Source of the DNA: CAZIRF01 sp964541755
GTDB taxonomy: Bacteria > Spirochaetota > Spirochaetia > Treponematales > Breznakiellaceae
Reading direction: 5' to 3'
DNA length: 64,000 nt
Assembly: GCA_964541755.1 (NCBI GenBank)
Contig: CAZIRF010000013.1
Location: 1 to 64,000, forward strand
Positions 1 through 8,396 of this stretch are shown one piece after another. A program made the position numbers and the translations under genes. How positions within the stretch are numbered: position 1 is the stretch's first letter; each line of letters starts with the position of its first letter. The notes beneath the pieces are model-generated. The model was not told the DNA's origin and did not search any database. It was given only the letters and a program-made list of their open reading frames with translations.

Positions 1-1258
1 CAATCGCTTTATCCGGCATGAATCGCCCGCTAATGTAACGATGGGCCAGACGGGCAGCCATTTGAAGGGCATCCTCACTGTAACGTACTTCATGATGGGT
101 TTCATAGGCGGCCCGTATTCCCTTGAGTATGGCAAGGGTCTGTTCTACATCAGGCTCACCGACGAGTATTCGTTGAAATCGTCGTTCGAGAGCCGCATCT
201 TTTTCAAAGTGTTTTCGGTATTCGGCCAGAGTCGTTGAACCGATACACTGCAATTCACCTCGAGCGAGCGGCGGCTTGAGCATGTTGGCAGCATCGACGG
301 TGCCTTCTGCCCCCCCCGCACCGATTATTGTATGGAGCTCATCGATGAACAGAATAATATTACCGTTAGTGAGTATCTCCTTCATGATTTTTTTCAATCG
401 GTCTTCAAATTCTCCGCGATACTTGGTGCCGGCGATTACAGCGGCAAGATCAAGGGTAAGCACCTTCTTGTCACGCAGGGATTCGGGGGCTTTCTCACTG
501 GCGAGGAGTTGGGCGAGCCCTTCGACAATTGCCGTTTTGCCAACACCGGGTTCCCCGACGAGAACCGGGTTATTCTTGGTACGGCGGGCAAGAACACGGA
601 CGACACGGGCAATTTCGCGCTCTCTACCGACAACCGGATCGAGCTTGGCAGTTTTGGCCAGTTTTGTAAGATCGCGTGCATATTCATCGAGAAGAGGGGT
701 ACGGGATGGCGCTTGCTCTGTTCCGGGACTGTCCTTTTTGGCTTTCTGTTCACTGTCCCCTGACAAACCATGGTAGACGGCCTGGTTCACAAAAGAGCGT
801 GCGGTATTTCGCTCTATTTCGTTCGATGAAAGAGACAAGAAGGTTGTACGCAACAGATCGAAAGAAAGATCCAGTGTTGTTACAATACGAGCCAGGGCTG
901 AATCTCTTTCTTGAATAGCTGCGAGAATGATGTGTTCGGTTCCGATATAATTGTGCCCCATTACCCGGGCTTCATCGGCAGCACTCTCCATAAGTTGACG
1001 TGCTCTCCTCGATGGGGGAACGTCTCCAAATATGAAGGCAGCCTTCTTTTTTGGTAGTTCGCGCTCTACTTCTTCCCGGATGTTTGTCAAATTGACATTG
1101 AGAGATTGAAGGCCTTTGCAGGCGAGTCCCTCGCCATCCCGGAGAATGGCCAAAATGATATGTTCGGGAAGGAGCTGATCACTGTGACTTTGGCGAGCTT
1201 CTTCTTGAGCAAGTACAGACAAAATGCGTTGTGCCCGTTGTGTAAGCCCTTTGAACAT
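1..1258 (-). CDS. clpC: ATP-dependent Clp protease ATP-binding subunit ClpC (N-terminal part, cut by window edge)
   Basis: AAA+ unfoldase that delivers substrates to ClpP in the cytoplasm. 419 codons are visible from the ATG at 1258, which follows a strong AGGAGGAG ribosome site. The protein opens MFKGLTQRAQRIL and has two Clp_N repeats in roughly residues 1-145. A linker leads to the first AAA module, with Walker A GEPGVGKTAIVEG near residue 234 and a Walker B region LFIDELHTIIGAGG near residue 304. The second AAA module lies beyond the left edge, so ClpC versus another Clp family member rests on the N-domain and on the upstream mcsA and mcsB. In firmicutes this trio is the arginine-phosphorylation-dependent ClpCP pathway. 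Confidence 0.93.
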   Translation of the reverse strand, partial: MFKGLTQRAQRILSVLAQEEARQSHSDQLLPEHIILAILRDGEGLACKGLQSLNVNLTNIREEVERELPKKKAAFIFGDVPPSRRARQLMESAADEARVMGHNYIGTEHIILAAIQERDSALARIVTTLDLSFDLLRTTFLSLSSNEIERNTARSFVNQAVYHGLSGDSEQKAKKDSPGTEQAPSRTPLLDEYARDLTKLAKTAKLDPVVGREREIARVVRVLARRTKNNPVLVGEPGVGKTAIVEGLAQLLASEKAPESLRDKKVLTLDLAAVIAGTKYRGEFEDRLKKIMKEILTNGNIILFIDELHTIIGAGGAEGTVDAANMLKPPLARGELQCIGSTTLAEYRKHFEKDAALERRFQRILVGEPDVEQTLAILKGIRAAYETHHEVRYSEDALQMAARLAHRYISGRFMPDKAI

Positions 1259-1314
1259 GCTGCTCCTCCTGTAATCCAAGTCCCAAAAACACTATGTCAA
1301 ACGCCCCGTCACCT

Positions 1315-2397
1315 TCAAAGTGAGGGGAAATGATCCACCAAGGCCGTCCTGATTGATTCGGCACGTCTTTGTGTTTCCAGTATATCCTCAATACCATCAG
1401 TATTGTACTTATTTGCAATCTTGATTGCGCTTTTTGTGGAAAGAGCGTCCAGCTTGTCGAGAAGGAGACAGGTTTTCTCCTTGTTTGACCCGGGAATGAT
1501 GCCCATCAATACAGCAAATCGAACGCGGGACAGCAGAATATGGGCTTCTGTTTCGTCGAGAAGTCTTGCAGCCCCCAAAAGAGCCAAAGCACGAAAAACG
1601 GTATCGACGCTTTGAATCGGCATTGACTCTGCTTGGCGAAGACGCGCTTTGCGTTCTGTGCTGCACAGGATGTTGAGTGAAGATTGAAATGTAGAGAAGC
1701 TTTCATATTCGGTTTGTCCTGGTTCGGCTTTGAAAACGATATCAATCCATGAGGATTCAGGGCCATTGGAATCGACGGGGATGTCACTGCCTTCGCATGA
1801 GGCCTGTGCTATGTGCATACCGGTAGCGACAAGCCCCCTCGCCACCCGATCCCAAATACCGGCTGCCACGATACCGGGAATAAAGACTCGACAGGAAAGA
1901 CATAAACCGCTTCCGGTTTCATCGGGATTGGTTTGAATATAGCCCTCTGTTTGATTAAACGCCCAAGGAAGCGTTGAGTCGAGCGAGCCTTCAAACGAAA
2001 GGAGTGAATCGAGATTTTCTTCTTGTATGATGCCAAAACAGTGATAACCAAAACAGGCATGTTCACGGTTATTTACAAGTACTGATCGACTTGCCTCATG
2101 GTCGAGAGCAAATGCTCCAGCACCATTGGCCGAAACACTCTCTGCAAAATACCCCCGTTCCAAAGCCAAGTGGAGCGCCTCGCGAGGGAGGTCTTCCATT
2201 GATTCAAAGGAAAACCCCGGATCACATTCGAGGACACTTTCCATTATGCGACGACGAGATTCGGCCAATTGAGGAAGACTCGAACGCCAAGGGAAAGGGG
2301 TGTCGGCTAGGTTTCTCGAGAGATAAATGGCAGAGCGGGCAACGATATCATAATCTTTTGGAGAAGAGGAAATATTGAATAACAGGAGTTCTTTCAT
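1315..2397 (-). CDS. mcsB: McsB-like protein (arginine kinase family), apparently catalytically degenerate
   Basis: 360 aa, the usual McsB length, between mcsA (4-base overlap) and clpC (56-base gap). McsB normally phosphorylates arginines to mark proteins for ClpCP. The family framework is visible: the N-terminal segment RSAIYLSRNL (21-30) aligns with the SSRIRLARNL motif, NNREH (109-113) with the NEEDH motif, and NPDETGSGL (157-165) with the catalytic CPTNxGTGLR loop. The active Cys is therefore Asn, the nucleotide-binding arginines of the first motif are Ala and Tyr, and the R-G-x-Y-G-E-G segment is not recognisable. I infer a pseudokinase that may keep an adaptor or phosphoarginine-binding role. 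The family call is firm from context; the loss of activity is inference from remembered motifs. Confidence 0.85.
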   Translation of the reverse strand: MKELLLFNISSSPKDYDIVARSAIYLSRNLADTPFPWRSSLPQLAESRRRIMESVLECDPGFSFESMEDLPREALHLALERGYFAESVSANGAGAFALDHEASRSVLVNNREHACFGYHCFGIIQEENLDSLLSFEGSLDSTLPWAFNQTEGYIQTNPDETGSGLCLSCRVFIPGIVAAGIWDRVARGLVATGMHIAQASCEGSDIPVDSNGPESSWIDIVFKAEPGQTEYESFSTFQSSLNILCSTERKARLRQAESMPIQSVDTVFRALALLGAARLLDETEAHILLSRVRFAVLMGIIPGSNKEKTCLLLDKLDALSTKSAIKIANKYNTDGIEDILETQRRAESIRTALVDHFPSL

Positions 2398-2951
2398 GTA
2401 TCGAAGCCAGAGGTGTTGATTTGACGAATTTGATCTCGAATGCTCGCTGCCTGTTCATAATTCTCTTTGGCAAGAGCTCTCTTGAGCGTTTCTTCCAAGG
2501 ACTCCAAGGTCTCCCTCAATCCCTGTTTGGCACAGATATGGGAAGGCGTCTTACCGCGGTATTGTTTGCTTCGTTTTTTGCTATACAGAAGCACGCCCCA
2601 AGTATCCCAACATTGGGCACAACCAATGCTTGCGGTTTTTTTGGCATCAATAAATTTGGTTCCGCAGGAAGGACAGATACTCTCTGTCAATGGAACACGC
2701 GGGATCCTTTCCGCTTTTGGTGTTGAATTGCTCGTACAGGCATCGTGGGGAATCGAAGAAGCGCCCCCATTCCCGGGAACGGGATTCCCCGTGATAATGC
2801 TTGCCAAAACCCGCGCAGCTTGGGGGTTTATCGAAGCCAATCCACGTGTTCGGGCACAGTTCAAGCAAATATGGTATTCTTTGGTCCCTTCGGGGCGTTT
2901 CTCCTGTATCACGATACTGGCTTCTTGCACACCACACAGCTCACACTTCAT
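2394..2951 (-). CDS. mcsA: McsA, zinc-finger and UVR-domain activator of McsB/ClpC
   Basis: 185 aa from the ATG at 2951. In-frame codons exist up to 2978, but the start chosen gives the family's MKCELCG opening and has AGGTG just upstream. Two zinc-finger pairs are visible: CELC with CLNC in the first 40 residues, and CPSC with CAQC near residues 115-135. A C-terminal UVR motif follows, ESLEETLKRALAKENYEQAA, which binds Clp/UvrB-type partners. McsA stimulates McsB in firmicutes. It is the first gene of the mcsA-mcsB-clpC operon; no ctsR repressor gene precedes it, because the upstream gene is a Lol permease. Confidence 0.9.
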   Translation of the reverse strand: MKCELCGVQEASIVIQEKRPEGTKEYHICLNCARTRGLASINPQAARVLASIITGNPVPGNGGASSIPHDACTSNSTPKAERIPRVPLTESICPSCGTKFIDAKKTASIGCAQCWDTWGVLLYSKKRSKQYRGKTPSHICAKQGLRETLESLEETLKRALAKENYEQAASIRDQIRQINTSGFDT

Positions 2952-3053
2952 CGCACCTGTTCTCCGTAAAAATGTCATTGGCCTTGAAGCCTGATTCCAA
3001 ACAATGATTTCGAAACAGGCTCTCGATTGAATTTGAAAGTATTCGGTGCATCG

Positions 3054-4337
3054 CTAAAACTTACGGAGTATCTCCAATGGAGACAGCTTCGCGGCCTGTC
3101 GTGCAGGAGCCCATGCGGCCAAAACCGAACAGAGAATGGTTCCCAGCCCGATAGTCAAAATCATCGGCCAATCTATGATGATCGGTATGGTTTCAAGATA
3201 ATACCCGGGATCCAGAAAGTCGATGGCATTCCATTCGAAACCGGCCAATCTTGCAAAAAAAGCGGAAACACTGTTAAAGAGCCATTCAGCACCAGAGATT
3301 ATCTCGTTAATAAAGATCGCCAAAAGGAGACCGGCAGAAAGACCGATCAAGGTCCCCGACAGGCCGGCCATAAAGGCTCCCGACAGAAAAATGGCGGATG
3401 TCCCCCTCGGAGGAGCCCCAAAACTCTTGAGAATGGCAATATCACGCCTGCGTTCAACAACCAACATGGAGGTGGAAGAGGAGACATTCACCGCTGCCAC
3501 TATCACAATAAGGGACATGATGAAGAGCAAGAGTTGACGTGTTGAGGCATAGGAAGCGTATTGCGAACTCTGCAACTCAAGCCATGTAGCAGAAAACCAA
3601 GGACCATCCAAAAGATTGACAAGGGTATCAGCGGTCATTTCCGCATCATTATAGGGATCGTCTATCTTGACCATGATGAAATTGCGGGAGGATTCTGGTG
3701 ATAGGGCGGCAAGTCCATCTTGATAGGGAATGAAGAACCAAAGGGCATCCAATTCACGATACCCCGAAGATACAATTGCCTTGACCGTAAAAGTAGAGAG
3801 TCGTGGTATGGTTCTGCCACTGCTCCCGGAACGGGTTGTCATTAGTCGCACCCGATCCCCCACCCCGATAGACAATTTTTCTGCAAGGGCCTGGCCAATT
3901 ACCGCATTACCGGATACGGATATATCCACCTCGCCATCGAGAACCCTCAAGTAGCGCATTACTTCGGGCGAATGCAGCCAATCCGGAGATACAGCCCGGA
4001 CATTGGCCCCCGATTTTCCGCTGGTCCCAACCAGTATGCCCAAACCGGCCCGTTCCGGCCATGCGCCGCGAACTCCCCAAATTTCTTCGACCATGGCACA
4101 TTCCGAAGCAACGGAACCGGGGGCGCTTTGACGAAAGAGTTGAATATGTCCCGTTCCCAATTCGAGAAAACGATCAGTGATTCCCTGAATCATGCCATCT
4201 GCTACAACCAAAGTTACCACGATGGGAACAAGGCTCAAGGCTATGCCCAAGGCTGCTCCCCGCAGATAACGGCCCCCCTCTTTACCCCGGCCCAGGAGGT
4301 AACGAAAAGCGACAAAGAGACTGGAGCGAAGGGTCAT
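3054..4337 (-). CDS. LolC/LolE-family ABC transporter permease
   Basis: 427 aa inner-membrane permease of the MacB/LolE type: one N-terminal transmembrane helix (about 25-50), a large periplasmic domain, then three C-terminal helices (about 270-415). It is the third gene of a permease-ATPase-permease set and overlaps the ATPase by ATGA. In Gram-negative bacteria such complexes release lipoproteins from the inner membrane for outer-membrane sorting; in this spirochaete that role is inferred from family and arrangement. Downstream, about 100 bases separate it from mcsA, with no clear terminator or promoter visible. Confidence 0.88.
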   Translation of the reverse strand: MTLRSSLFVAFRYLLGRGKEGGRYLRGAALGIALSLVPIVVTLVVADGMIQGITDRFLELGTGHIQLFRQSAPGSVASECAMVEEIWGVRGAWPERAGLGILVGTSGKSGANVRAVSPDWLHSPEVMRYLRVLDGEVDISVSGNAVIGQALAEKLSIGVGDRVRLMTTRSGSSGRTIPRLSTFTVKAIVSSGYRELDALWFFIPYQDGLAALSPESSRNFIMVKIDDPYNDAEMTADTLVNLLDGPWFSATWLELQSSQYASYASTRQLLLFIMSLIVIVAAVNVSSSTSMLVVERRRDIAILKSFGAPPRGTSAIFLSGAFMAGLSGTLIGLSAGLLLAIFINEIISGAEWLFNSVSAFFARLAGFEWNAIDFLDPGYYLETIPIIIDWPMILTIGLGTILCSVLAAWAPARQAAKLSPLEILRKF

Positions 4338-5029
4338 ATTGCGCGCTCCGTTTCCCGATCAAAAGCTCCCCGAACAAGCGTGAGGGAACGGGAGGCCCGG
4401 GATGCGATGACTTCATCGTGAGTAACCAAAATAAGGGTTTTGCCATGGTTTTCACAGAGCTCGAAGAGAATATCCGAGACCATTCGACTGTTCGCCGGAT
4501 CAAGGTTCCCGGTGGGCTCATCGGCCAATACCAATTCGGGATTATTGACCAAAGCCCTGGCCAGGGCTATACGCTGACGCTCGCCCCCGGAAAGCTGCGA
4601 GGGATAATGAGTGCTGCGCTCGAAAAGCCCCACCTCTTGTATCAATTCTTGAGCCCTTTCAAGGGCTTCCTTTTTGGGGATGCCGGCGATATGGGCGGGC
4701 AACATGATATTCTCGAGAGCCGTAAAATCCTTCAAAAGATAGTGAAACTGAAAAATAAATCCGGTGTACTTGCTGCGAAAGGAATTGAGATCAGATTCTG
4801 CGAGGGTCTCGAGTTTCCAATCCCCCACATGGATACTTCCCTCTGTGGCCGTATCAAGCCCCCCGATAATATTGAGCAACGTGCTTTTACCACTTCCGCT
4901 CTGTCCACAGATGGCAGTTGAAGTACCGGCTGTAATATCCAAATCGAGTTTGTCGAGAATGGTGAGCTCTTCGTCTCCGTTTTTGAAACGCTTGACCAAG
5001 GAGCGAATTGTTACAATGTTGTCATTCAT
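4334..5029 (-). CDS. lolD: LolD-type lipoprotein-export ABC ATPase
   Basis: 231 aa from the ATG at 5029; an upstream in-frame extension to 5110 lies inside the preceding permease and is rejected. It shows Walker A GQSGSGKSTLL near residue 40, the Q-loop in FIFQFHYLL, signature LSGGERQRIALARAL near residue 145, Walker B LVLADEPTGNLDP and the switch histidine in VTHD. These fit the MacB/LolD ATPase subfamily. It overlaps the upstream permease by 8 bases and the downstream permease by 4, so the three are almost certainly co-translated as one exporter. Confidence 0.92.
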   Translation of the reverse strand: MNDNIVTIRSLVKRFKNGDEELTILDKLDLDITAGTSTAICGQSGSGKSTLLNIIGGLDTATEGSIHVGDWKLETLAESDLNSFRSKYTGFIFQFHYLLKDFTALENIMLPAHIAGIPKKEALERAQELIQEVGLFERSTHYPSQLSGGERQRIALARALVNNPELVLADEPTGNLDPANSRMVSDILFELCENHGKTLILVTHDEVIASRASRSLTLVRGAFDRETERAI

Positions 5030-6338
5030 AGCGTAGAACCTCCGCCGGCTTGATACTGGTACTTCGACTGGACGCCAGCCAAGCTGCAATAGTGGCTGCG
5101 CTGACGCCAAAAAGGCAAATAAGAAAAACTTCCAGGGGAACCAGTCTGGCAGGTATTTCCTTTACATAAAAAACAGTGGATGAAAAAATGGAAAATGACG
5201 CATCAAGGGCAGAATTACCGGTAATCAAACGCGCAATACTGTTTAGCAAGTGTATAATTCCGTTAATCACGGTCTCAATAATGCCAAAAAAGCCCTGAAT
5301 GTTGGAGGCTATGAGGATTCCCGGCACAAGGCCGGTAAGGGCACCGAAGAAACCTATCAAAAAACCGTCCAGTGTAAAAATGAGGCGAACCGCAGATCCA
5401 CTGGCGCCGACCGCTTTGAGCAGTCCAATTTCTTCGTAGCGCTCCATAACGGTTCGGCGCTGCCCCTGAAAAATATTGAGTGCTACCACGACAAAAATAA
5501 GCCCCATCAGTATAAACATGAGTATTTTTTCCGTCCTGAGGGCGCCAAAAAACGCACGATTGAAGCTTCTCCATGAGCTAATGGTCCACTCGGTCCCGAG
5601 ACACTTCTGTAAAGCGGCACTTATTCGGGCATCCTTCCAGCGATCATTCAATTTTATACCGTAAACAAGGGGGGCATCCTTTCCATAGAGGATTTTGGCT
5701 GTCTCAAGGGGGATAAAAGCCCAACCCAAATCGTACTCATAGAAACCCGAACGAAAAATCCCCCGAACAATAAATTGGGAGTCTTCCGGCCGGAGGGTTT
5801 CAAGGGCGGTACCGGACATCGACATGATACTGATCTGATCTCCTACCCCAACCCCCAAAAAAAGTGCCAGTTCGGCACCAAGAACAATGGCGTCGGGATC
5901 CGACAAATCGAAAGAGCCTTCTTCAATGAGCAATTGACGAGCAAGTCCCGGATCTTTCTCCAAGCTGTCTTCCGGTACACCACGTACCAAGGCTCCTTGT
6001 TGATTCCGTCGCTGACCTTTTGCAAGGGTTTGAAGCTCCACGAAAGGAACCACTGCTTTCACCCCCGGCTGTATCCGTAATGTTTCCAGGATATCGTCGT
6101 TTGTGGAACTCGCCCCCTCGACAGGGCTTGCACGCAGGTGATAGGAGGAGATTTCGAGAATGTTTTCGATAAAACCCGATTGGAAACCGTCGATGACCGA
6201 AAGAACTATAATGATAGCCATTACACCAATTGCAATACCGAGAAATGACAATATCGAAGAGGGATTTTTACGCGCTCCCTTTTTTTGGGTAATATAGCGG
6301 TGGGCAACAAAAAAGACCCAAGGTGAAAATTTTTTCAT
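5022..6338 (-). CDS. LolC/LolE-family ABC transporter permease
   Basis: 438 aa, same architecture as the permease at 3054: an N-terminal helix at about 27-50, a periplasmic MacB-like domain, and three helices in the last third. Sequence similarity between the two permeases is modest, which suggests a heterodimeric LolCDE-like complex rather than a recent duplication. The start codon overlaps the stop of the upstream secreted-protein gene (TGATG) and the 3' end overlaps lolD, placing it in the ftsY-to-lolC transcription unit. Confidence 0.87.
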   Translation of the reverse strand: MKKFSPWVFFVAHRYITQKKGARKNPSSILSFLGIAIGVMAIIIVLSVIDGFQSGFIENILEISSYHLRASPVEGASSTNDDILETLRIQPGVKAVVPFVELQTLAKGQRRNQQGALVRGVPEDSLEKDPGLARQLLIEEGSFDLSDPDAIVLGAELALFLGVGVGDQISIMSMSGTALETLRPEDSQFIVRGIFRSGFYEYDLGWAFIPLETAKILYGKDAPLVYGIKLNDRWKDARISAALQKCLGTEWTISSWRSFNRAFFGALRTEKILMFILMGLIFVVVALNIFQGQRRTVMERYEEIGLLKAVGASGSAVRLIFTLDGFLIGFFGALTGLVPGILIASNIQGFFGIIETVINGIIHLLNSIARLITGNSALDASFSIFSSTVFYVKEIPARLVPLEVFLICLFGVSAATIAAWLASSRSTSIKPAEVLRYE

Positions 6339-7537
6339 CAGTCTTTACGCTCCAGACGGATTCGTTTTTCGCTCACAAACTCGCCATTTTCACGTCGCAA
6401 AAGCAGACGGAGCGTGCCATCTATATACACTTCTTCCTCCTCAAAGACCGTCCCCTCCCCTCGTGTAATACGTATTCGCTTTTGAATGGTTCCGTTGAGC
6501 AATTGTGTCTCCATGGTAAGTTCACCCTGTTTATTCCGTTCATAACGGGTCTCGTAAATCTGGTCGCCCCGTTCTGTAATAATTGCAGTGAGAACACCAG
6601 CTTCCCACAATCGCTCGCTTCTTTCAAGGATGTGTCCTTCTTCTGCATAGCGGGTCGCAATAATAAGTTCACCGTTCTCGTTGTACTCTTCAACCCGGCG
6701 CCCTTTCCCCGTGGCATCCGGATACTCCACTCGCTTTGAAATGCGATTTTCACCGGCTGCGTCTTCCTCTACAGGGTCCCATAAAGTCAACTCGACAGCA
6801 GCCACATTGGAAATTGCATCCGCGCGGGTATAACGTGCGCGTTCCCTTGCACGGTCGTCGAAGGCAAGTACCGTTGAGCTGCCATCTTTTGAAAGCAATT
6901 CCATGCGCTGAGTGCGCCCCTGTTTCGAGGAAAGAACAAGACCGGAGACCTCTTCATCGGATATTTTTCTCTGGATGGCACGCAAACTGCCATCACGTCT
7001 ATAGCGATAACGATCACGGTAAACAAGTAATTCGCCATCATCGGGTAAAACCTCGTATAGAAGGACTTCACGCAATTGTTGGTTTTCATGGACCAATACA
7101 CGCCGCTCCAGAGCTCTTCCCTCTTCGCGGACAATTTCCTCGGTCAAGTCGCCGAATGCGTTAAAGCGTTCTATTCGTTCCCTTTCCAATTCTCGCTTGT
7201 ATCGAACAAGAGGTAATCCACTGGCGGTGAAAGCGCTTGCGCAAGATATCTTTTCGACTCCGTACTCACGCAAAACAGTCAATTCAAACAAAGTCGCATC
7301 TTTCGCCTGTAAGAATTCATCCGGCAGGGGGAAATCATCATTAAATACTTCATTTGCAATTTTTGAGGAACGAATTTCCAAAACCCACGCTTGATTGCGC
7401 GAAAGAATAGCCGAAGTCTCGCGGTAGGCTATACCGGCCGCATCGGAAAGATACCAATGTCGCTCGAGAGCCGACAGTGACAGCGAGGAAAAAAAGAAAA
7501 TGACAACTGCAGCCTTAGCGCAGGCCGAGGAATTCAT
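6338..7537 (-). CDS. Secreted protein of unknown function with imperfect N-G-E-L style repeats
   Basis: 399 aa from the ATG at 7537, chosen because it begins a clear signal peptide (MNSSACAKAAVVIFFFSSLSLSA). Longer in-frame starts would put this hydrophobic stretch internally. The mature part is hydrophilic, rich in Arg and Glu, with loosely repeated units resembling 'xYxxNGEL' (YNENGELIIATRY, YERNKQGELTMET). These are reminiscent of the YwqK/MORN-variant repeats of secreted beta proteins, but I cannot assign the family with certainty. It overlaps ftsY by 23 bases and abuts the Lol permease, so an envelope role is plausible. Confidence 0.7.
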   Translation of the reverse strand: MNSSACAKAAVVIFFFSSLSLSALERHWYLSDAAGIAYRETSAILSRNQAWVLEIRSSKIANEVFNDDFPLPDEFLQAKDATLFELTVLREYGVEKISCASAFTASGLPLVRYKRELERERIERFNAFGDLTEEIVREEGRALERRVLVHENQQLREVLLYEVLPDDGELLVYRDRYRYRRDGSLRAIQRKISDEEVSGLVLSSKQGRTQRMELLSKDGSSTVLAFDDRARERARYTRADAISNVAAVELTLWDPVEEDAAGENRISKRVEYPDATGKGRRVEEYNENGELIIATRYAEEGHILERSERLWEAGVLTAIITERGDQIYETRYERNKQGELTMETQLLNGTIQKRIRITRGEGTVFEEEEVYIDGTLRLLLRRENGEFVSEKRIRLERKD

Positions 7538-8396
7538 CGAGATAGCGCTCCGCATCAAACAGATTGATGTCATTATAACCCTCGCCATTGCAAATCCATA
7601 CAATGGGAAGAGAGAGCTCATGTGCCAGGGACCATGCAACGCCTCCTCTGGCACTCGAATCGTATTTGGTCAAAATAACACCGTCAAGCCTTACTGCTTC
7701 ATGGAATGTTTCAGCTTGCTGAAGCGCATTGCGTCCGCTGGTGACATCGAGAACCAAATAGCGCCGGCAAGATTCTGCCGGGATCTTCGAAATGGCGATC
7801 CGGTCTATTTTTTTTAGTTCCTCAACCAACGAAGCCTTGGTATGCATACGACCGGCAGTATCGGCAATGACAAGGTCTGTTTGTCGGGAAATGGCGGCAT
7901 CAAGGGCATCAAAAACAACCGCAGCAGGATCGCCACCGTCTTTATGTGCGACTACCCGTACACCGATGCGTTCACCATGTATCTTGAGCTGATCGATAGC
8001 AGCGGCGCGAAAGGTATCTGCGGCCGCAAGTATTACCGCTTTTTTTTCTCGAGCATAGTACGCAGCCAACTTGGCACAGCTTGTCGTTTTTCCGACACCA
8101 TTGACCCCCAAAACGAGCATGAGCTCGGGAGACTTCGTCAACTCCGGTAAATGGGAAGGCACAGATTTGAAACCATCAAGCATAATTTCCCGCAAAACGG
8201 ATCGCATACCAATGCTATCGGAAATTTTTCGAACAGCACATTCCTTTTTGACCCGTTCTACCAATTCGAATGCTTCTGCGGCACCCAAATCACCTTCAAC
8301 CAAGTGATCGGCAAGTTCTTCCAAGCTCTCTTCATCCAGTGAGCGTCCTGATGCAAAAAAGCGTTTCAATCGTTCAACAAAGCCATTTTTGGCCAT
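7515..8396 (-). CDS. ftsY: Signal recognition particle receptor FtsY
   Basis: 293 aa SRP-GTPase that docks ribosome-SRP complexes at the inner membrane. It consists essentially of the N and G domains: a helical N domain over about residues 1-85, G1 GVNGVGKTTSCAKL near residue 100, G3 DTAGRM and G4 TKYDSSARGG near the C-terminus. The long acidic A domain of proteobacterial FtsY is absent, as in many non-proteobacterial versions. Start ATG at 8396 lies one base from the stop of the PEGA protein, so it is in the same operon. Confidence 0.95.
   Translation of the reverse strand: MAKNGFVERLKRFFASGRSLDEESLEELADHLVEGDLGAAEAFELVERVKKECAVRKISDSIGMRSVLREIMLDGFKSVPSHLPELTKSPELMLVLGVNGVGKTTSCAKLAAYYAREKKAVILAAADTFRAAAIDQLKIHGERIGVRVVAHKDGGDPAAVVFDALDAAISRQTDLVIADTAGRMHTKASLVEELKKIDRIAISKIPAESCRRYLVLDVTSGRNALQQAETFHEAVRLDGVILTKYDSSARGGVAWSLAHELSLPIVWICNGEGYNDINLFDAERYLDEFLGLR

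Noticed and set aside
276..776. Long plus-strand open frames within the clpC region
   Set aside because: They are antisense to the conserved ClpC frame and resemble no protein.
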